Made by a program: the position numbers and the translations under genes
Assembly: GCF_018476885.1 (NCBI RefSeq)
Contig: NZ_JAHCVJ010000001.1
Location: 62,001-126,000, forward strand
Reading direction: 5' to 3'
DNA: 64,000 nt
DNA from: Geoanaerobacter pelophilus
GTDB taxonomy: Bacteria > Desulfobacterota > Desulfuromonadia > Geobacterales > DSM-12255
Notes under the pieces: generated by a model
What the model saw: only the letters and a program-made list of their open reading frames with translations
Database searches by the model: none
Told to the model about the DNA's origin: nothing
In this document: in pieces, positions 54,332 through 63,062 of the stretch
Layout of the letters: each line of letters opens with the position of its first letter
How positions within the stretch are numbered: the stretch's first letter is position 1

Positions 54332-55747
54332 ATGAAAACGAAGAAAATTGCTCGCACCCTTATTCCATCCGCAGCACTGCTCTGCCTGACCCTGGCCCAA
54401 CCTGCCCACGCCTACCAATCGCCGGAGGCGCAGAGTTTCATATCAGGCTTCAACTCTTTCAAGAACAAGGATTACCAATCAGCGATCAAACAGTTCTCGA
54501 CGCTCCTTGGCCAACCTGAATCGCAACTAAGGGAACTGTCTCTGGTTTTTCTCGCCCGAGCTTATTTCAAAGAGGGCAATACCAGTGAGTCGGCTTATCT
54601 TCTTTATCTCTGGAAGCAGGAGTTCCCGGACAGCAATCTGAAAACTACCCTTGAACAGGACCTGATGCGCGAAACCGCCAAAATCGATATCAACGCAATT
54701 CTGGCAAGGAAAGAGCAGGAACGGATTGCGCGCGAAAAGGCTGAAGCTGAGCGAATTGCCAGGGAGAAAGCAGAGCAGGAAAGACTGGCTGCCATCAAGG
54801 CTGAGGAAGAGCGTAAAGCCCGCGAGAAAGCCGAAGCCGAACGTATTGCTCGGGAGAAGGCAGAGCAGGAAAGACTGGCTGCCATCAAGGCCGAGGAAGA
54901 GCGTAAAGCTCGCGAGAAAGCCGAAGCCGAACGTATTGCTCGGGAGAAGGCAGAGCAGGAAAAACTGGCTGCCATCAAGGCCGAGGAAGAGCGTAAAGCG
55001 CGTGAGAAAGCCGAAGCCGAACGTATTGCTCGGGAAAAGGCTGCTGCTGAGCGGCTGGCCAATCACAAGGCATCGATTTTCGCTGCAGTCAGTGCGCCAA
55101 AACTGGTGATGGCTGTCTCTTCTGGTGACCTGGTTGCGGTTGCAGGCAAAGAGATGGTTATCCCGCTGACCATTACCAACCCTGGGATTATGGCAGACAG
55201 CTTCACTCTGGCTACCGCCTTCCCCGAAGGCTGGCAGTCCCGCTTCGAGATAGAGGGTAAACCAATCACTACCACAGCCGAGATTGCCCCAGGCGCCTCG
55301 ACCACAGTACAGCTTAAGGCTAAGCCTCCGGTAAGCGTTCTCGAAGGGCAGCAGCTGGCCTTGCCGATCCGCTTGACCTCGCAGGTTGCCGGTGACCGCC
55401 CAATCTCAACAGAGATTGCCATGACCGCATCCGCGCCGATTGTCAGGGCGGTGGTCAAGAAGGTTGACTCGGTCGATGGCGACAATTCTCGGGCTCAATG
55501 TCTGGTTTCCGTGCTTAATGTCGGTAGCGCCGAGGCTTCATCATTGAATATAACCATCAACCACCCCGCGTCCTATGTCCCGGTAACAGACGGCTCAGCG
55601 ACATTCAGCAAGGTTTCCGGCGAGACCATCAGAATCAGCCAGTTGAACCTGGCATCAGGCGGGCTTCAGGAGTTCCTGATCAACTTCAAGGTTAAAGGCG
55701 GCACCAGCAAGGGGATTTCCTGCAAGGCAGAACTTACGCTCGAATAA
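54332..55747 (+). CDS. Exported protein with TPR-like N-domain, tandem coiled-coil repeats and Ig-like C-domain
   Basis: The 471-residue protein has a signal peptide (about 1-28, ending AHA) and a TPR-like helical unit (about 30-105; FKNKDYQSAIKQFSTLL and ARAYFKEGNTSESAYLLY). An alpha-helical tandem repeat spans about 125-245: near-identical 30-residue units with the core ERIAREKAEQERLAAIKAEE. The C-terminal 220 residues form beta-rich, Ig/CARDB-like domains (VIPLTITNPGIMADSFTLA). The repeats resemble TolA domain II, a long single helix reaching across the periplasm. The N-terminal signal peptide has no lipobox. Function unknown; a periplasm-spanning scaffold is inferred. Confidence 0.85.
   Translation: MKTKKIARTLIPSAALLCLTLAQPAHAYQSPEAQSFISGFNSFKNKDYQSAIKQFSTLLGQPESQLRELSLVFLARAYFKEGNTSESAYLLYLWKQEFPDSNLKTTLEQDLMRETAKIDINAILARKEQERIAREKAEAERIAREKAEQERLAAIKAEEERKAREKAEAERIAREKAEQERLAAIKAEEERKAREKAEAERIAREKAEQEKLAAIKAEEERKAREKAEAERIAREKAAAERLANHKASIFAAVSAPKLVMAVSSGDLVAVAGKEMVIPLTITNPGIMADSFTLATAFPEGWQSRFEIEGKPITTTAEIAPGASTTVQLKAKPPVSVLEGQQLALPIRLTSQVAGDRPISTEIAMTASAPIVRAVVKKVDSVDGDNSRAQCLVSVLNVGSAEASSLNITINHPASYVPVTDGSATFSKVSGETIRISQLNLASGGLQEFLINFKVKGGTSKGISCKAELTLE
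54751..55050 (+). repeat. Tandem 90-bp repeats inside the coiled-coil gene
   Basis: Three full 90-bp units (54751-54840, 54841-54930, 54931-55020) and part of a fourth follow one another with only a few base differences; the second and third are nearly identical. They keep frame and encode the 30-residue helix repeat. Confidence 0.92.
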
Positions 55748-55778
55748 ACCTCTGAACGGCATCTGCAGTAATAAAAGG

Positions 55779-55810
55779 AAAGGGCTTCACGGATAACCGT
55801 GAAGCCCTTT
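55779..55810. terminator. Perfect 14-bp bidirectional terminator
   Basis: Arms 55779-55792 and 55797-55810 are exact inverted copies with an ATAA loop; T-rich bases follow on both strands. It lies between the convergent coiled-coil and Ig-like lipoprotein genes. Confidence 0.85.
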
Positions 55811-55831
55811 CTTTATAAGTCTACCAAGGTG

Positions 55832-57718
55832 TTACTGTACAACAAAATCGCTGGATGTCAATGTTACCGTACTTCCTCCAGATAGGGTAACCGACCCGAT
55901 CGGCATAACGGTGAACGTCGCCGGAGAGGGATTGTAGGCATAGGTAGCGGTAAAGATCGGTGTACTGCTCGTCAACGCCGTATTGGGGGCAAGATTGACA
56001 AAAGTCGTAACGGCATTCTTTTGCTCGACTGCAACTGCGGAGCCGTATGAAGCTATCGCCGAGGTGCTTGTTCCCGGAGCGGCAACGATATTGAACCAAA
56101 GCTTTGTCACCGTGTTGCTCCCCAGTTTTGCAGCACCAGCCGGGGTCAGAGATACATTCACATTCTGGCTCGAAGTCTGAACATAACAGGTCTTTGTCAC
56201 CGTACCTATGGGAGTGCTCGATCCCTGACGGGTTGCTGTTATGGTGACATCACCTGCGCTGTTGCATCTGAGGTACACTGCCGCCTTTCCAGCAAAAGTG
56301 CCTGCCGCTGCTACGGATGGAGCTGCAGAAGTGCCATAGGCTCCTGTTTTGGACCAGTTGCCGTCAAACACGCGTATCGTGCCGGCACCAGTTGCCGTGA
56401 AATTGACAATCGTTCCCGTTGGGATAGATGCATCCGAAGCAATTACAAAAACAGGTCCAAGCGCCTCTTTCAGAGAGGCATATGAAGCAAGACCGTTACC
56501 GAAGGTGACCGTTTTGGTATCACTACTGCCCTGACAATCGGCTTTTACTACCACGTCGCCGTTGACAGAGCTCAGGATAGTTGCCTGTGCGGTGTTTGCA
56601 GGAGATGCGAGGATCTTTGTCGCATAGGTCGTGGCGAGATTACCGAAAACAGCATTACCCGAAACGATAGAGAACGTCACATCGGTACCGACAGGCAAAT
56701 TAGTCGTCGAGGTGACACTCAGGTTAATAATGTCGGTACCACTGGCTACAGCACTGCTCTTGTCGACGGACAGCGTGATCACGGGAGCCCCGCCAAACGT
56801 GATGGTTGTTGAAGCGCTAACGGCGGCACAGGTAGCGGTAACGGTCACGCTACCCAGAGTTGCACTTTTGATCTTCGCGGTTGGTGCGTTCATGGTAGTG
56901 TTATAGGTCGTCGAACCGTCCTCAAAGGTTGCGATCCCAGAGGTTATCGCAAATACAACAGGAGTGCCTGCCGGCTTAACCGGAAGAACAGATGCGGTCA
57001 GGGTAACAATATCGCTGCCATTTGCAATCGCCGATGCCTTATCCTTTGTTATGCCAACCGTCACCGGCAGTGGATCCTGGTTTACGGGGATTTGGGTTTT
57101 CATGCTAGCAAGCAGGTCGCCAACAGTTACAGGAGTAGAAGCACCAGTGCTCATGCTGGATATTGCACTCAGGGTACTTTGGTAAGTTCCTGATGTGGGG
57201 GATGAAGTAACTATATCAGCTACTCCGTAAAGATTACTGATTTTACTGTTTGCAGCGGTTATATTGGCCGGGCTCAATGCTCCTGTTCCCAGGTATTGAA
57301 CTGCAAGCTCTGTGAGTGGCGTAACTGCAGCAGTTAACGGAGTCCCACTTGTTGCATTGGCAACATATGCCCTTAAACCATTTTGAGTTTGAATGTTCAG
57401 CTGGGTGGGGAGTCCGGTAGATTCATCGACATATGTGCCCCCTGTCACCTGTACCATTAATGGGCCGGTGTAATCACCGATGTTAATACTATATGTGCCA
57501 TCAGCAGCCGTTGTAGCATCACTTCCAATCTGGGTGGTTACTGCCTCCCCAACAATTTTATAGGCGCGCACCGTCCCGCCACTTACAAGCCCCTTTGATG
57601 CAACCCCACTAAGTTGAGTCACAGGGCCAGGGGTACTGCCCCCTCCGCCGCCACCGCAGGCAACGAGCAGCGTCAGGACACTGATAATCAATAAACCCGC
57701 CTTTACCAGACTTTTCAT
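55832..57718 (-). CDS. Large exported lipoprotein with bacterial Ig-like domains
   Basis: The 628-residue protein has a lipobox (LLVAC) followed by a six-glycine run (GGGGGG) after the cysteine. A carboxypeptidase-regulatory-like/SpaA-type domain follows (about 30-120; ADGTYSINIGDYTGPLMVQV). Two invasin/Big_1-like Ig domains come next, with parallel sequences ITKDKASAIANGSDIVTLTA and LSVDKSSAVASGTDIINLSV, and then a beta-rich C-terminus. It should be displayed on the outer membrane surface or in the periplasm. The ATG at 57718 with GGAGG eight bases upstream is preferred over 57772. Function unknown; adhesion or structural roles are possible. Confidence 0.83.
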   Translation of the reverse strand: MKSLVKAGLLIISVLTLLVACGGGGGGSTPGPVTQLSGVASKGLVSGGTVRAYKIVGEAVTTQIGSDATTAADGTYSINIGDYTGPLMVQVTGGTYVDESTGLPTQLNIQTQNGLRAYVANATSGTPLTAAVTPLTELAVQYLGTGALSPANITAANSKISNLYGVADIVTSSPTSGTYQSTLSAISSMSTGASTPVTVGDLLASMKTQIPVNQDPLPVTVGITKDKASAIANGSDIVTLTASVLPVKPAGTPVVFAITSGIATFEDGSTTYNTTMNAPTAKIKSATLGSVTVTATCAAVSASTTITFGGAPVITLSVDKSSAVASGTDIINLSVTSTTNLPVGTDVTFSIVSGNAVFGNLATTYATKILASPANTAQATILSSVNGDVVVKADCQGSSDTKTVTFGNGLASYASLKEALGPVFVIASDASIPTGTIVNFTATGAGTIRVFDGNWSKTGAYGTSAAPSVAAAGTFAGKAAVYLRCNSAGDVTITATRQGSSTPIGTVTKTCYVQTSSQNVNVSLTPAGAAKLGSNTVTKLWFNIVAAPGTSTSAIASYGSAVAVEQKNAVTTFVNLAPNTALTSSTPIFTATYAYNPSPATFTVMPIGSVTLSGGSTVTLTSSDFVVQ

Positions 57719-57856
57719 GCAGGAAACCTCCAATTGGGTTGATGTTTCACTATAGCAAGAAGCATGGAACAATGCAAAGAGTTGGCAACGCTAGCCACAA
57801 ACAGCAACGGGGAGCAGCAGCTCCCCGTTCAGTTCAGGATATTGGCACAACGACGC

Positions 57857-59203
57857 TTAATTGCCGGTTGTTGTCATCACCTTTTTGATTATTTCCCAGC
57901 CTTTCAGAAGATCGAGGGCACGGAGCAACTGATAATCAGCCTTTACCTGTTCATCGGTCTTGTAGAGCGGCAACTTTTCCTTCTTGGCATCCTTGTCCTT
58001 CTCTTTTTCCTTATCCTTGTCCTCAAAGTGATTCTCAAGGTCTTTTTCCCGAATGTGCATCGCATCTTTCTTCTCAGCAGCAGCTGCGAGTTCAACTTTT
58101 TCTACAGTTATGTCGGGAGTAATCCCCTTTGCCTGGATAGAGCGACCGCTTGGAGTGTAATACCTAGCTGTTGTCAGACGAAGACCGGAATTGTCCGAAA
58201 GCTCAATCAATGACTGAACTGAACCTTTGCCGAAACTCTGAGTCCCCATGACAACGCCCCGCTTGTGATCCTGAAGAGCACCGGCAACAATCTCAGACGC
58301 GCTAGCGCTGCCGCCGTTGATCAGCACCACGATCGGATAACCAGGCTCTTTGCTCCCCTTGCGAGAGGTGTAACGCACCTTTGACTCTTTTTCGCGCCCT
58401 TCGGTATAGACAATCAGCTCACCTTCCGGCACAAAGTGCTCGGCAACCCGGACCGCCTGGTCAAGCAGTCCGCCTGGATCGTTCCTCAGATCCAGCACCA
58501 GTCCACGCAGGGTTCCGCCATTTTCCGACTTCAATGCGCTCAGCGCTTTGGCAAGATCATCATCGGTCTTTTCCTGGAACTGGGCAAGTCTCACATAGCC
58601 ATAACCATCATCTAACGTCTTATACTTGACGCTCTTCACCTGAATGATATCTCTGGTAAGCGGGAAATCCTTGGGTTTGTCGAACCCTTCACGCATTATC
58701 GTAAGAGTAACCTTGGTCCCTTTGGTACCGCGCATCCGCTTTACCGCCTCGTTGATGCTCAGATCCTTGGTGTATTTGTCATCAATCTTGATGATCTGGT
58801 CTCCGGCCTTTATACCAGCCTTGTATGCAGGGGTGTCCTCAATGGGAGAGATAACCGTCAGCATGCCGTCCTTGATCGAGATCTCGATACCAAGACCTCC
58901 GAACTGCCCCTTGGTATCAATTTTCATCTCTTTGTAGCTCTCGGGAGGCATGAAAGAACTGTGTGGGTCAAGAGAGGCCAGCATACCATTTATGGCTCCA
59001 TAAATGAGCTTTTTGGTATCAACTTCCTCGACATAACTCTTTTTGACAATCGCAAGCACATCAGTGAACAGCTCGATCGACTCATAATCGCCGCCCTGCG
59101 GTGCGGTGTGTCCTTTGGAGCCGATACCGACCACGACAGAGAAGGCTAGTACAGCGCCCAGACAAATGGCGGTAAAACGTATTTTACGGTTCTTGAACAT
59201 CAT
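57857..59203 (-). CDS. ctpA: Carboxy-terminal processing protease (S41)
   Basis: The 448-residue protein has a signal/anchor segment (about 8-28) and an N-terminal helical region. A PDZ domain follows (about 95-180; GGLGIEISIKDGMLTVISP), then the S41 protease domain with the serine-lysine dyad S301 (NGGSASASE) and K326 (SFGKGSVQ), 25 residues apart as in Prc. It cuts non-polar C-termini of periplasmic substrates such as peptidoglycan hydrolases. The tail after about 400 is highly charged (KDKEKEKDKDAKKEK). It lies downstream of the EnvC-like gene, which fits control of cell-wall hydrolysis. Confidence 0.93.
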   Translation of the reverse strand: MMFKNRKIRFTAICLGAVLAFSVVVGIGSKGHTAPQGGDYESIELFTDVLAIVKKSYVEEVDTKKLIYGAINGMLASLDPHSSFMPPESYKEMKIDTKGQFGGLGIEISIKDGMLTVISPIEDTPAYKAGIKAGDQIIKIDDKYTKDLSINEAVKRMRGTKGTKVTLTIMREGFDKPKDFPLTRDIIQVKSVKYKTLDDGYGYVRLAQFQEKTDDDLAKALSALKSENGGTLRGLVLDLRNDPGGLLDQAVRVAEHFVPEGELIVYTEGREKESKVRYTSRKGSKEPGYPIVVLINGGSASASEIVAGALQDHKRGVVMGTQSFGKGSVQSLIELSDNSGLRLTTARYYTPSGRSIQAKGITPDITVEKVELAAAAEKKDAMHIREKDLENHFEDKDKEKEKDKDAKKEKLPLYKTDEQVKADYQLLRALDLLKGWEIIKKVMTTTGN

Positions 59204-59268
59204 TCCTCCAGAATTTAAGGTTTCATGACCTTGATAATTCTAATCAAAACAAGCTTGCTGCAACTAAC

Positions 59269-60450
59269 TCACCTGAACCAGGGAGCAGGATCGATCGGCT
59301 TTCCCTGATGTCTAAGTTCAAAATAAAGCATTGTGCCCCTTGATGAATCGACATCACCAACATTGGCAATTGCCTCATTACGGGCGACTTGCGCCCCGAC
59401 CTTCTTATTCAACCTTGAAGCATGACCGTAGAGGCTGAAATAGCCGCCGCCATGGTCAATAATTACCATATTGCCATACCCTTTAAAATAATCTGCGAAA
59501 ATTACCTGGCCATCAAAAACTGACCTTATTTCCGTCCCTTTGGCAGCAGCTATGGAAATACCGTTGTTAACAGTGTAGGAGTTGAATTCCGGGTGCTTAT
59601 GCCGCCCGAATTGTGCAAGAATATCACCTTTTACCGGGATTGCCAATCGGCCCCTCTGAGCAGAAAACCCTTTATCGGCAACAGGCGGTAGCGGTTCACG
59701 TTCTCCAAGGGCCTGCTTTTTTGAAGGTTTTTGATTATAGCTTTTTCTGCTGTTTGCTTCAAGCCTTTCCATCATCGCTTGGAGTCGGCGGGCATTAGCC
59801 TCCAGTTCTTTTATGGATGCCTGCTGACTCTTGGATTTGTCCCGCACTTTTGAGAGGTATGCCGCTTTTTTAGCCTTTTCTTCTTCTATTTCTACTTTTT
59901 TGCTCGCGATACTGGCGATTATATTCTCTTTTTTTGCCAGATCACGTTCGAGAACGTTTTTGAGACCTTTCAACTGGTCAATCTTGGATTTGTATTCGGC
60001 AAAAAGCTGCTGGTCACTGTGCAGTACTGCCTGCATATAACGTTGATTCTCCAACATCTGAGGAAAGGATTCAGCAGAAAAAAACATCCGGGTAGCTCCT
60101 AACTCCCCGGCCTTATATAATGAAACAAGGCGGCGTCTGATCTGGTCACGCTTTTTGTCGGCGGCAGCAGTGGCCTGCACGATCTCAACACCAGTTTTAC
60201 CCAGCACCCGCTCAACTTTAACCAGATCATTCCCCAATGCCTTGAGGTTTGCTTCTTTTTGCTTAAGGCTTTGGTCGATTTTAGACAGCTCGCCTGATAC
60301 CTGTTTTTCTAGCTTCTTGTTCTTTTTAAGTTCAGTCTTTTTCTCCCGTATCTCCTGTTTAATACCGTGGAGATCATCCCGCACATCAGCGATAGACAGA
60401 CCGGCAAGACCTGTAACCAGAACAATTACGATAAGTGATATTCGGCCCAT
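59269..60450 (-). CDS. EnvC-like murein hydrolase activator (coiled coil plus degenerate LytM)
   Basis: The 393-residue protein has a signal peptide (about 1-21), two long coiled coils (about 22-115 and 145-230) and a C-terminal LytM/M23 domain (about 285-390). In that domain the first zinc-binding H-x-D motif reads VNNGISIAA (histidine and aspartate replaced), while the second part HGGGYFSLYGHAS is kept. EnvC-type proteins have such inactive domains and switch on amidases rather than cut peptidoglycan. It sits directly downstream of ftsX, the expected partner that drives EnvC. Confidence 0.9.
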   Translation of the reverse strand: MGRISLIVIVLVTGLAGLSIADVRDDLHGIKQEIREKKTELKKNKKLEKQVSGELSKIDQSLKQKEANLKALGNDLVKVERVLGKTGVEIVQATAAADKKRDQIRRRLVSLYKAGELGATRMFFSAESFPQMLENQRYMQAVLHSDQQLFAEYKSKIDQLKGLKNVLERDLAKKENIIASIASKKVEIEEEKAKKAAYLSKVRDKSKSQQASIKELEANARRLQAMMERLEANSRKSYNQKPSKKQALGEREPLPPVADKGFSAQRGRLAIPVKGDILAQFGRHKHPEFNSYTVNNGISIAAAKGTEIRSVFDGQVIFADYFKGYGNMVIIDHGGGYFSLYGHASRLNKKVGAQVARNEAIANVGDVDSSRGTMLYFELRHQGKPIDPAPWFR

Positions 60451-60451
60451 A

Positions 60452-61399
60452 TCAGAAAGTTATAAACCGCTTTAAAGAGGCAAGGCTGCCGATGAACCCG
60501 AGTAATATGCCGGCGAATAGTATTACTGCCAGATATGAAAGCGGTAGAAATTGCAGCCCGGAAGAAGTCGGCGTTAGCCTGAGAAAGTCGGCCGCGTTAT
60601 AAAGAAAGGTATAATATGAGGCGGAAAGCAGAATCAAGGCCAGGAGAGAACCGACAAACCCCTGAATAATCCCCTCTATGAGAAAGGGCGCCTTGATGAA
60701 AAAGCGCGTTGCGCCAACCAGACTCAGTATTTCCAGCTCATCTTTACGCGCATAAATCGTTAGCTTGATCGTGTTTGAAACTATAAAAAGCACCGATATC
60801 AGCAAAAAGCCACCGATCAAAGTTACTACAAATCTGGCTAACTGCATGAACGTCGTCAGCTTTCTTACCCATTCTTCGCCGTACTGTACTTCACTGACGC
60901 CAGGTATCTGTTTCAAACGACTGACAAAGCTTTCGACTGATTCACTGTCTCGCCCCCCTTTTTTGAGAGTGATCTCGATTGAGGCCGGGAGAAGATCAGC
61001 TGTAACCCCTTCCATTAAAGACTCCTGGCCCCGCAGCCTGGCGCGGAACCTCTTGAGAGCGTCTTCTTTGGTAATGAAGTTCACCGAATCAGTGTATTGG
61101 AGGGACTTTATCCGGGAAACAATTTGTGAGAGCTCTTGAGACGCAGGTTCCTTTTCGAGATAGACTGTCACCTGCACCTGACGGGTCCACTCATGAGCAA
61201 CCCCTTCTAGGTTTACCAGCAAGAGAAGAAACACGGCAATTATCAGAAGACCAATGGCAATTGTCAGCATTGTCACCAGATTGATAAATATATTCTGTTT
61301 GATATTAAGTACTGCTCTGCCAATAAAATAGCGGAGTCGCCCAAATACACTGGGATTTGATACCCGTTGACGGGTTGCCATTTTCTTAGCGCCGCTCAC
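60452..61399 (-). CDS. ftsX: Cell-division ABC transporter permease FtsX
   Basis: A protein of about 315 residues with four membrane segments and a large periplasmic loop (about 60-185). It has the FtsX N-terminal RYFIGRAVLNIKQNIFINLV stretch and the C-terminal FtsX core (IKLTIYARKDELEILSLVGA). With FtsE it uses ATP to move the EnvC-like protein and so trigger septal peptidoglycan splitting. The chosen start is a GTG at 61399 with GGAGG six bases upstream inside the end of ftsE. A TTG at 61414 or ATG at 61378 are alternatives. Confidence 0.9.
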   Translation of the reverse strand: MSGAKKMATRQRVSNPSVFGRLRYFIGRAVLNIKQNIFINLVTMLTIAIGLLIIAVFLLLLVNLEGVAHEWTRQVQVTVYLEKEPASQELSQIVSRIKSLQYTDSVNFITKEDALKRFRARLRGQESLMEGVTADLLPASIEITLKKGGRDSESVESFVSRLKQIPGVSEVQYGEEWVRKLTTFMQLARFVVTLIGGFLLISVLFIVSNTIKLTIYARKDELEILSLVGATRFFIKAPFLIEGIIQGFVGSLLALILLSASYYTFLYNAADFLRLTPTSSGLQFLPLSYLAVILFAGILLGFIGSLASLKRFITF

Positions 61400-62054
61400 G
61401 GGTGTCCTCCACAATCATACCCTTTTCCAAAGCGATAAAGTCTCTGTGACTGGCCTCGATATAACGGCGGTCATGGGTAGCCACCATGACTGTTGTTCCT
61501 CTAATATTCGCGTCGCGAAGGATTTCCAGAATCTGTTCCTTGTTGAGGTCATCAAGGTTTCCGGTCGGTTCATCGGCAATCAGTATCTTCGGTTCGTTAA
61601 CCAGTGCCCTGGCAATGGCAACTCGCTGTTGTTCACCGCCGGATAGCTTCAGCGGTGTTGCATTTATCTTATGCTCAAGCCCAACCCGCTTGAGCGTGTG
61701 ATAAACCTTCTTGCTAATATCCTTTGCATTCCAGCCAAGCACTTCAAGGGTTAGCGCAACGTTTTCGAGCACAGTCCTGTTTGGCAAAAGTTTGAAATCC
61801 TGGAAAACAACACCGATAGAACGACGTAGCATGGCAACCTGAGTTCGGGTCATGCGTGTCAGGTTCTGGCCATCAATTAGGATCTGCCCGGAATTTGGCT
61901 GAATGCCGGCAAAAATCAACCTGAGCAATGTTGACTTACCCGCTCCTGAAGCGCCGGTGACAAACAGGAACTCCCCTTTGTGAACATGCAGATTAAGACC
62001 CGGCAGGGCGGTATCGCCCTGATAAGAGACTGAAACATTATGGAGTTGGATCAT
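61386..62054 (-). CDS. ftsE: Cell-division ABC transporter ATPase FtsE
   Basis: The 222-residue ATPase has Walker A VTGASGAGKSTLLR (about 33-46), the signature LSGGEQQRVAIARAL and Walker B ILIADEPTGNLD. It overlaps ftsX by 14 bases with the start chosen here and forms the FtsEX pair. FtsEX works with the EnvC-like protein and amidases to control wall cleavage at the division site. Confidence 0.94.
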   Translation of the reverse strand: MIQLHNVSVSYQGDTALPGLNLHVHKGEFLFVTGASGAGKSTLLRLIFAGIQPNSGQILIDGQNLTRMTRTQVAMLRRSIGVVFQDFKLLPNRTVLENVALTLEVLGWNAKDISKKVYHTLKRVGLEHKINATPLKLSGGEQQRVAIARALVNEPKILIADEPTGNLDDLNKEQILEILRDANIRGTTVMVATHDRRYIEASHRDFIALEKGMIVEDTRERR

Positions 62055-62109
62055 AAAATCACTTCTGTATGGCTTTGATTATCTGTGGGAAGTTGCGATG
62101 GGGTTTCAC

Positions 62110-62517
62110 TTACCATTCATTATAAGCGGTACCAGTTGTTCCTATCAGGTTCGACCCGCTATGGACATCATAAACAGACCCTTCCACTTTGCTTCCGTCC
62201 GTGGGCTGGGGAGGAGCCATTGTTTGCCAAGTATCGTTTTTCTTGGTAAAAGGGTCCGTCGGCAAAACGCGGAGATATTTCTTGTCTACCATCTCGGTTA
62301 AGGAATCCGGGAATTTCCCCTGATCAGCATAATACTGGTCAATGGAAGTTCTGATGCTGTAGAGATTTTCCCTGAGGACCGCCTCCTGAGCCCTAAGGAT
62401 GCCCATTCTGTAGTTAGGCACAGCGATAGCGGCTAGAATGCCGATGATCGAAACGACAATCATCAGCTCAATAAGTGTAAACCCTTTTCTGCCCTTGAGC
62501 AGCCTGGCCAATCTCAT
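62110..62517 (-). CDS. Type II secretion-like pseudopilin (GspG-like)
   Basis: The protein (135 residues from the chosen ATG) begins MRLARLLKGRKG followed by FTLIELMIVVSIIGILAAIA, the class III prepilin cleavage site and hydrophobic stem. The C-terminal part is a GspG-like fold with PTDPFTKKNDTW and VYDVHSGS. The ATG at 62517 gives a short basic leader; the open frame to 62550 overlaps the neighbouring pseudopilin gene. It should be processed by a prepilin peptidase and assembled in a pseudopilus. It forms a pair with the next gene and ends in GTAYNEW. Confidence 0.85.
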   Translation of the reverse strand: MRLARLLKGRKGFTLIELMIVVSIIGILAAIAVPNYRMGILRAQEAVLRENLYSIRTSIDQYYADQGKFPDSLTEMVDKKYLRVLPTDPFTKKNDTWQTMAPPQPTDGSKVEGSVYDVHSGSNLIGTTGTAYNEW

Positions 62518-62524
62518 GCCCGTT

Positions 62525-63061
62525 TTACCAATCCTTGTATTTTGTGCCATCTATAGCGGTCTCTTCACTAAGCGAATAAACGTCATACACATCTTCAACG
62601 TCATCTGAAGCGGTCTTGCTATCAGGTTCATCCTTATAGGCACGCAGGCCCCACTTGGGTTCTTCGCCTTTCTTAACGGGGTTAAAAGGGTCAACCGGGA
62701 TACGACGGAGAAACTTCTTCTTTGTCTGGTTTTTGTCGAGTCCCCCAAAGTCGTCGCCCTCTACCAGCAACTTCAAGCTTTTAGGATACCCAGAACTACT
62801 GGCATTGGTTTGCAGACCTTGCGTAATCTTCTGCGCCTTTATCGCTTCATCATAAGCCTTCTTGTATTCGTCAAGTGCGGTGCGGATAGTTCTGAGGCTG
62901 CGTCTAAGCTCAATCTCCTTGGTTCTCTTGGCAGTCAACTGCACGGAAGGAAGAACCAGACCGGCAAGTATGGTCAAAATAGCCATTGTGACAACAAGTT
63001 CCACAAGGCTCACGCCGGATCTGCAACCAACATATCTTCCAATAAACTTTTTAAGGTTCAC
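62525..63061 (-). CDS. Second pseudopilin, paralogous to its neighbour
   Basis: The 178-residue protein has a prepilin cleavage site (GCRSG followed by VSLVELVVTMAILTILAGLV). A longer head helix and a GspG-like C-terminal region follow: PVDPFNPVKK, then EDVYDVYSLSEE and an ending GTKYKDW. The last parts parallel the neighbour's PTDPF, VYDV and AYNEW, so the two are probably duplicated paralogues. It lies one base downstream of the cohesin-domain gene. Confidence 0.85.
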   Translation of the reverse strand: MNLKKFIGRYVGCRSGVSLVELVVTMAILTILAGLVLPSVQLTAKRTKEIELRRSLRTIRTALDEYKKAYDEAIKAQKITQGLQTNASSSGYPKSLKLLVEGDDFGGLDKNQTKKKFLRRIPVDPFNPVKKGEEPKWGLRAYKDEPDSKTASDDVEDVYDVYSLSEETAIDGTKYKDW

Positions 63062-63062
63062 G

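Noticed and set aside
54527-55066. Long open frames on the minus strand inside the coiled-coil gene (179 and 152 residues)
   Set aside because: They are mirror products of the 90-bp repeats; their sequences are simple periodic strings and have no start signals of their own.
59269-60450. Active M23 metallopeptidase
   Set aside because: The first zinc motif is replaced by VNNGIS, so an EnvC-like activator is the better reading.
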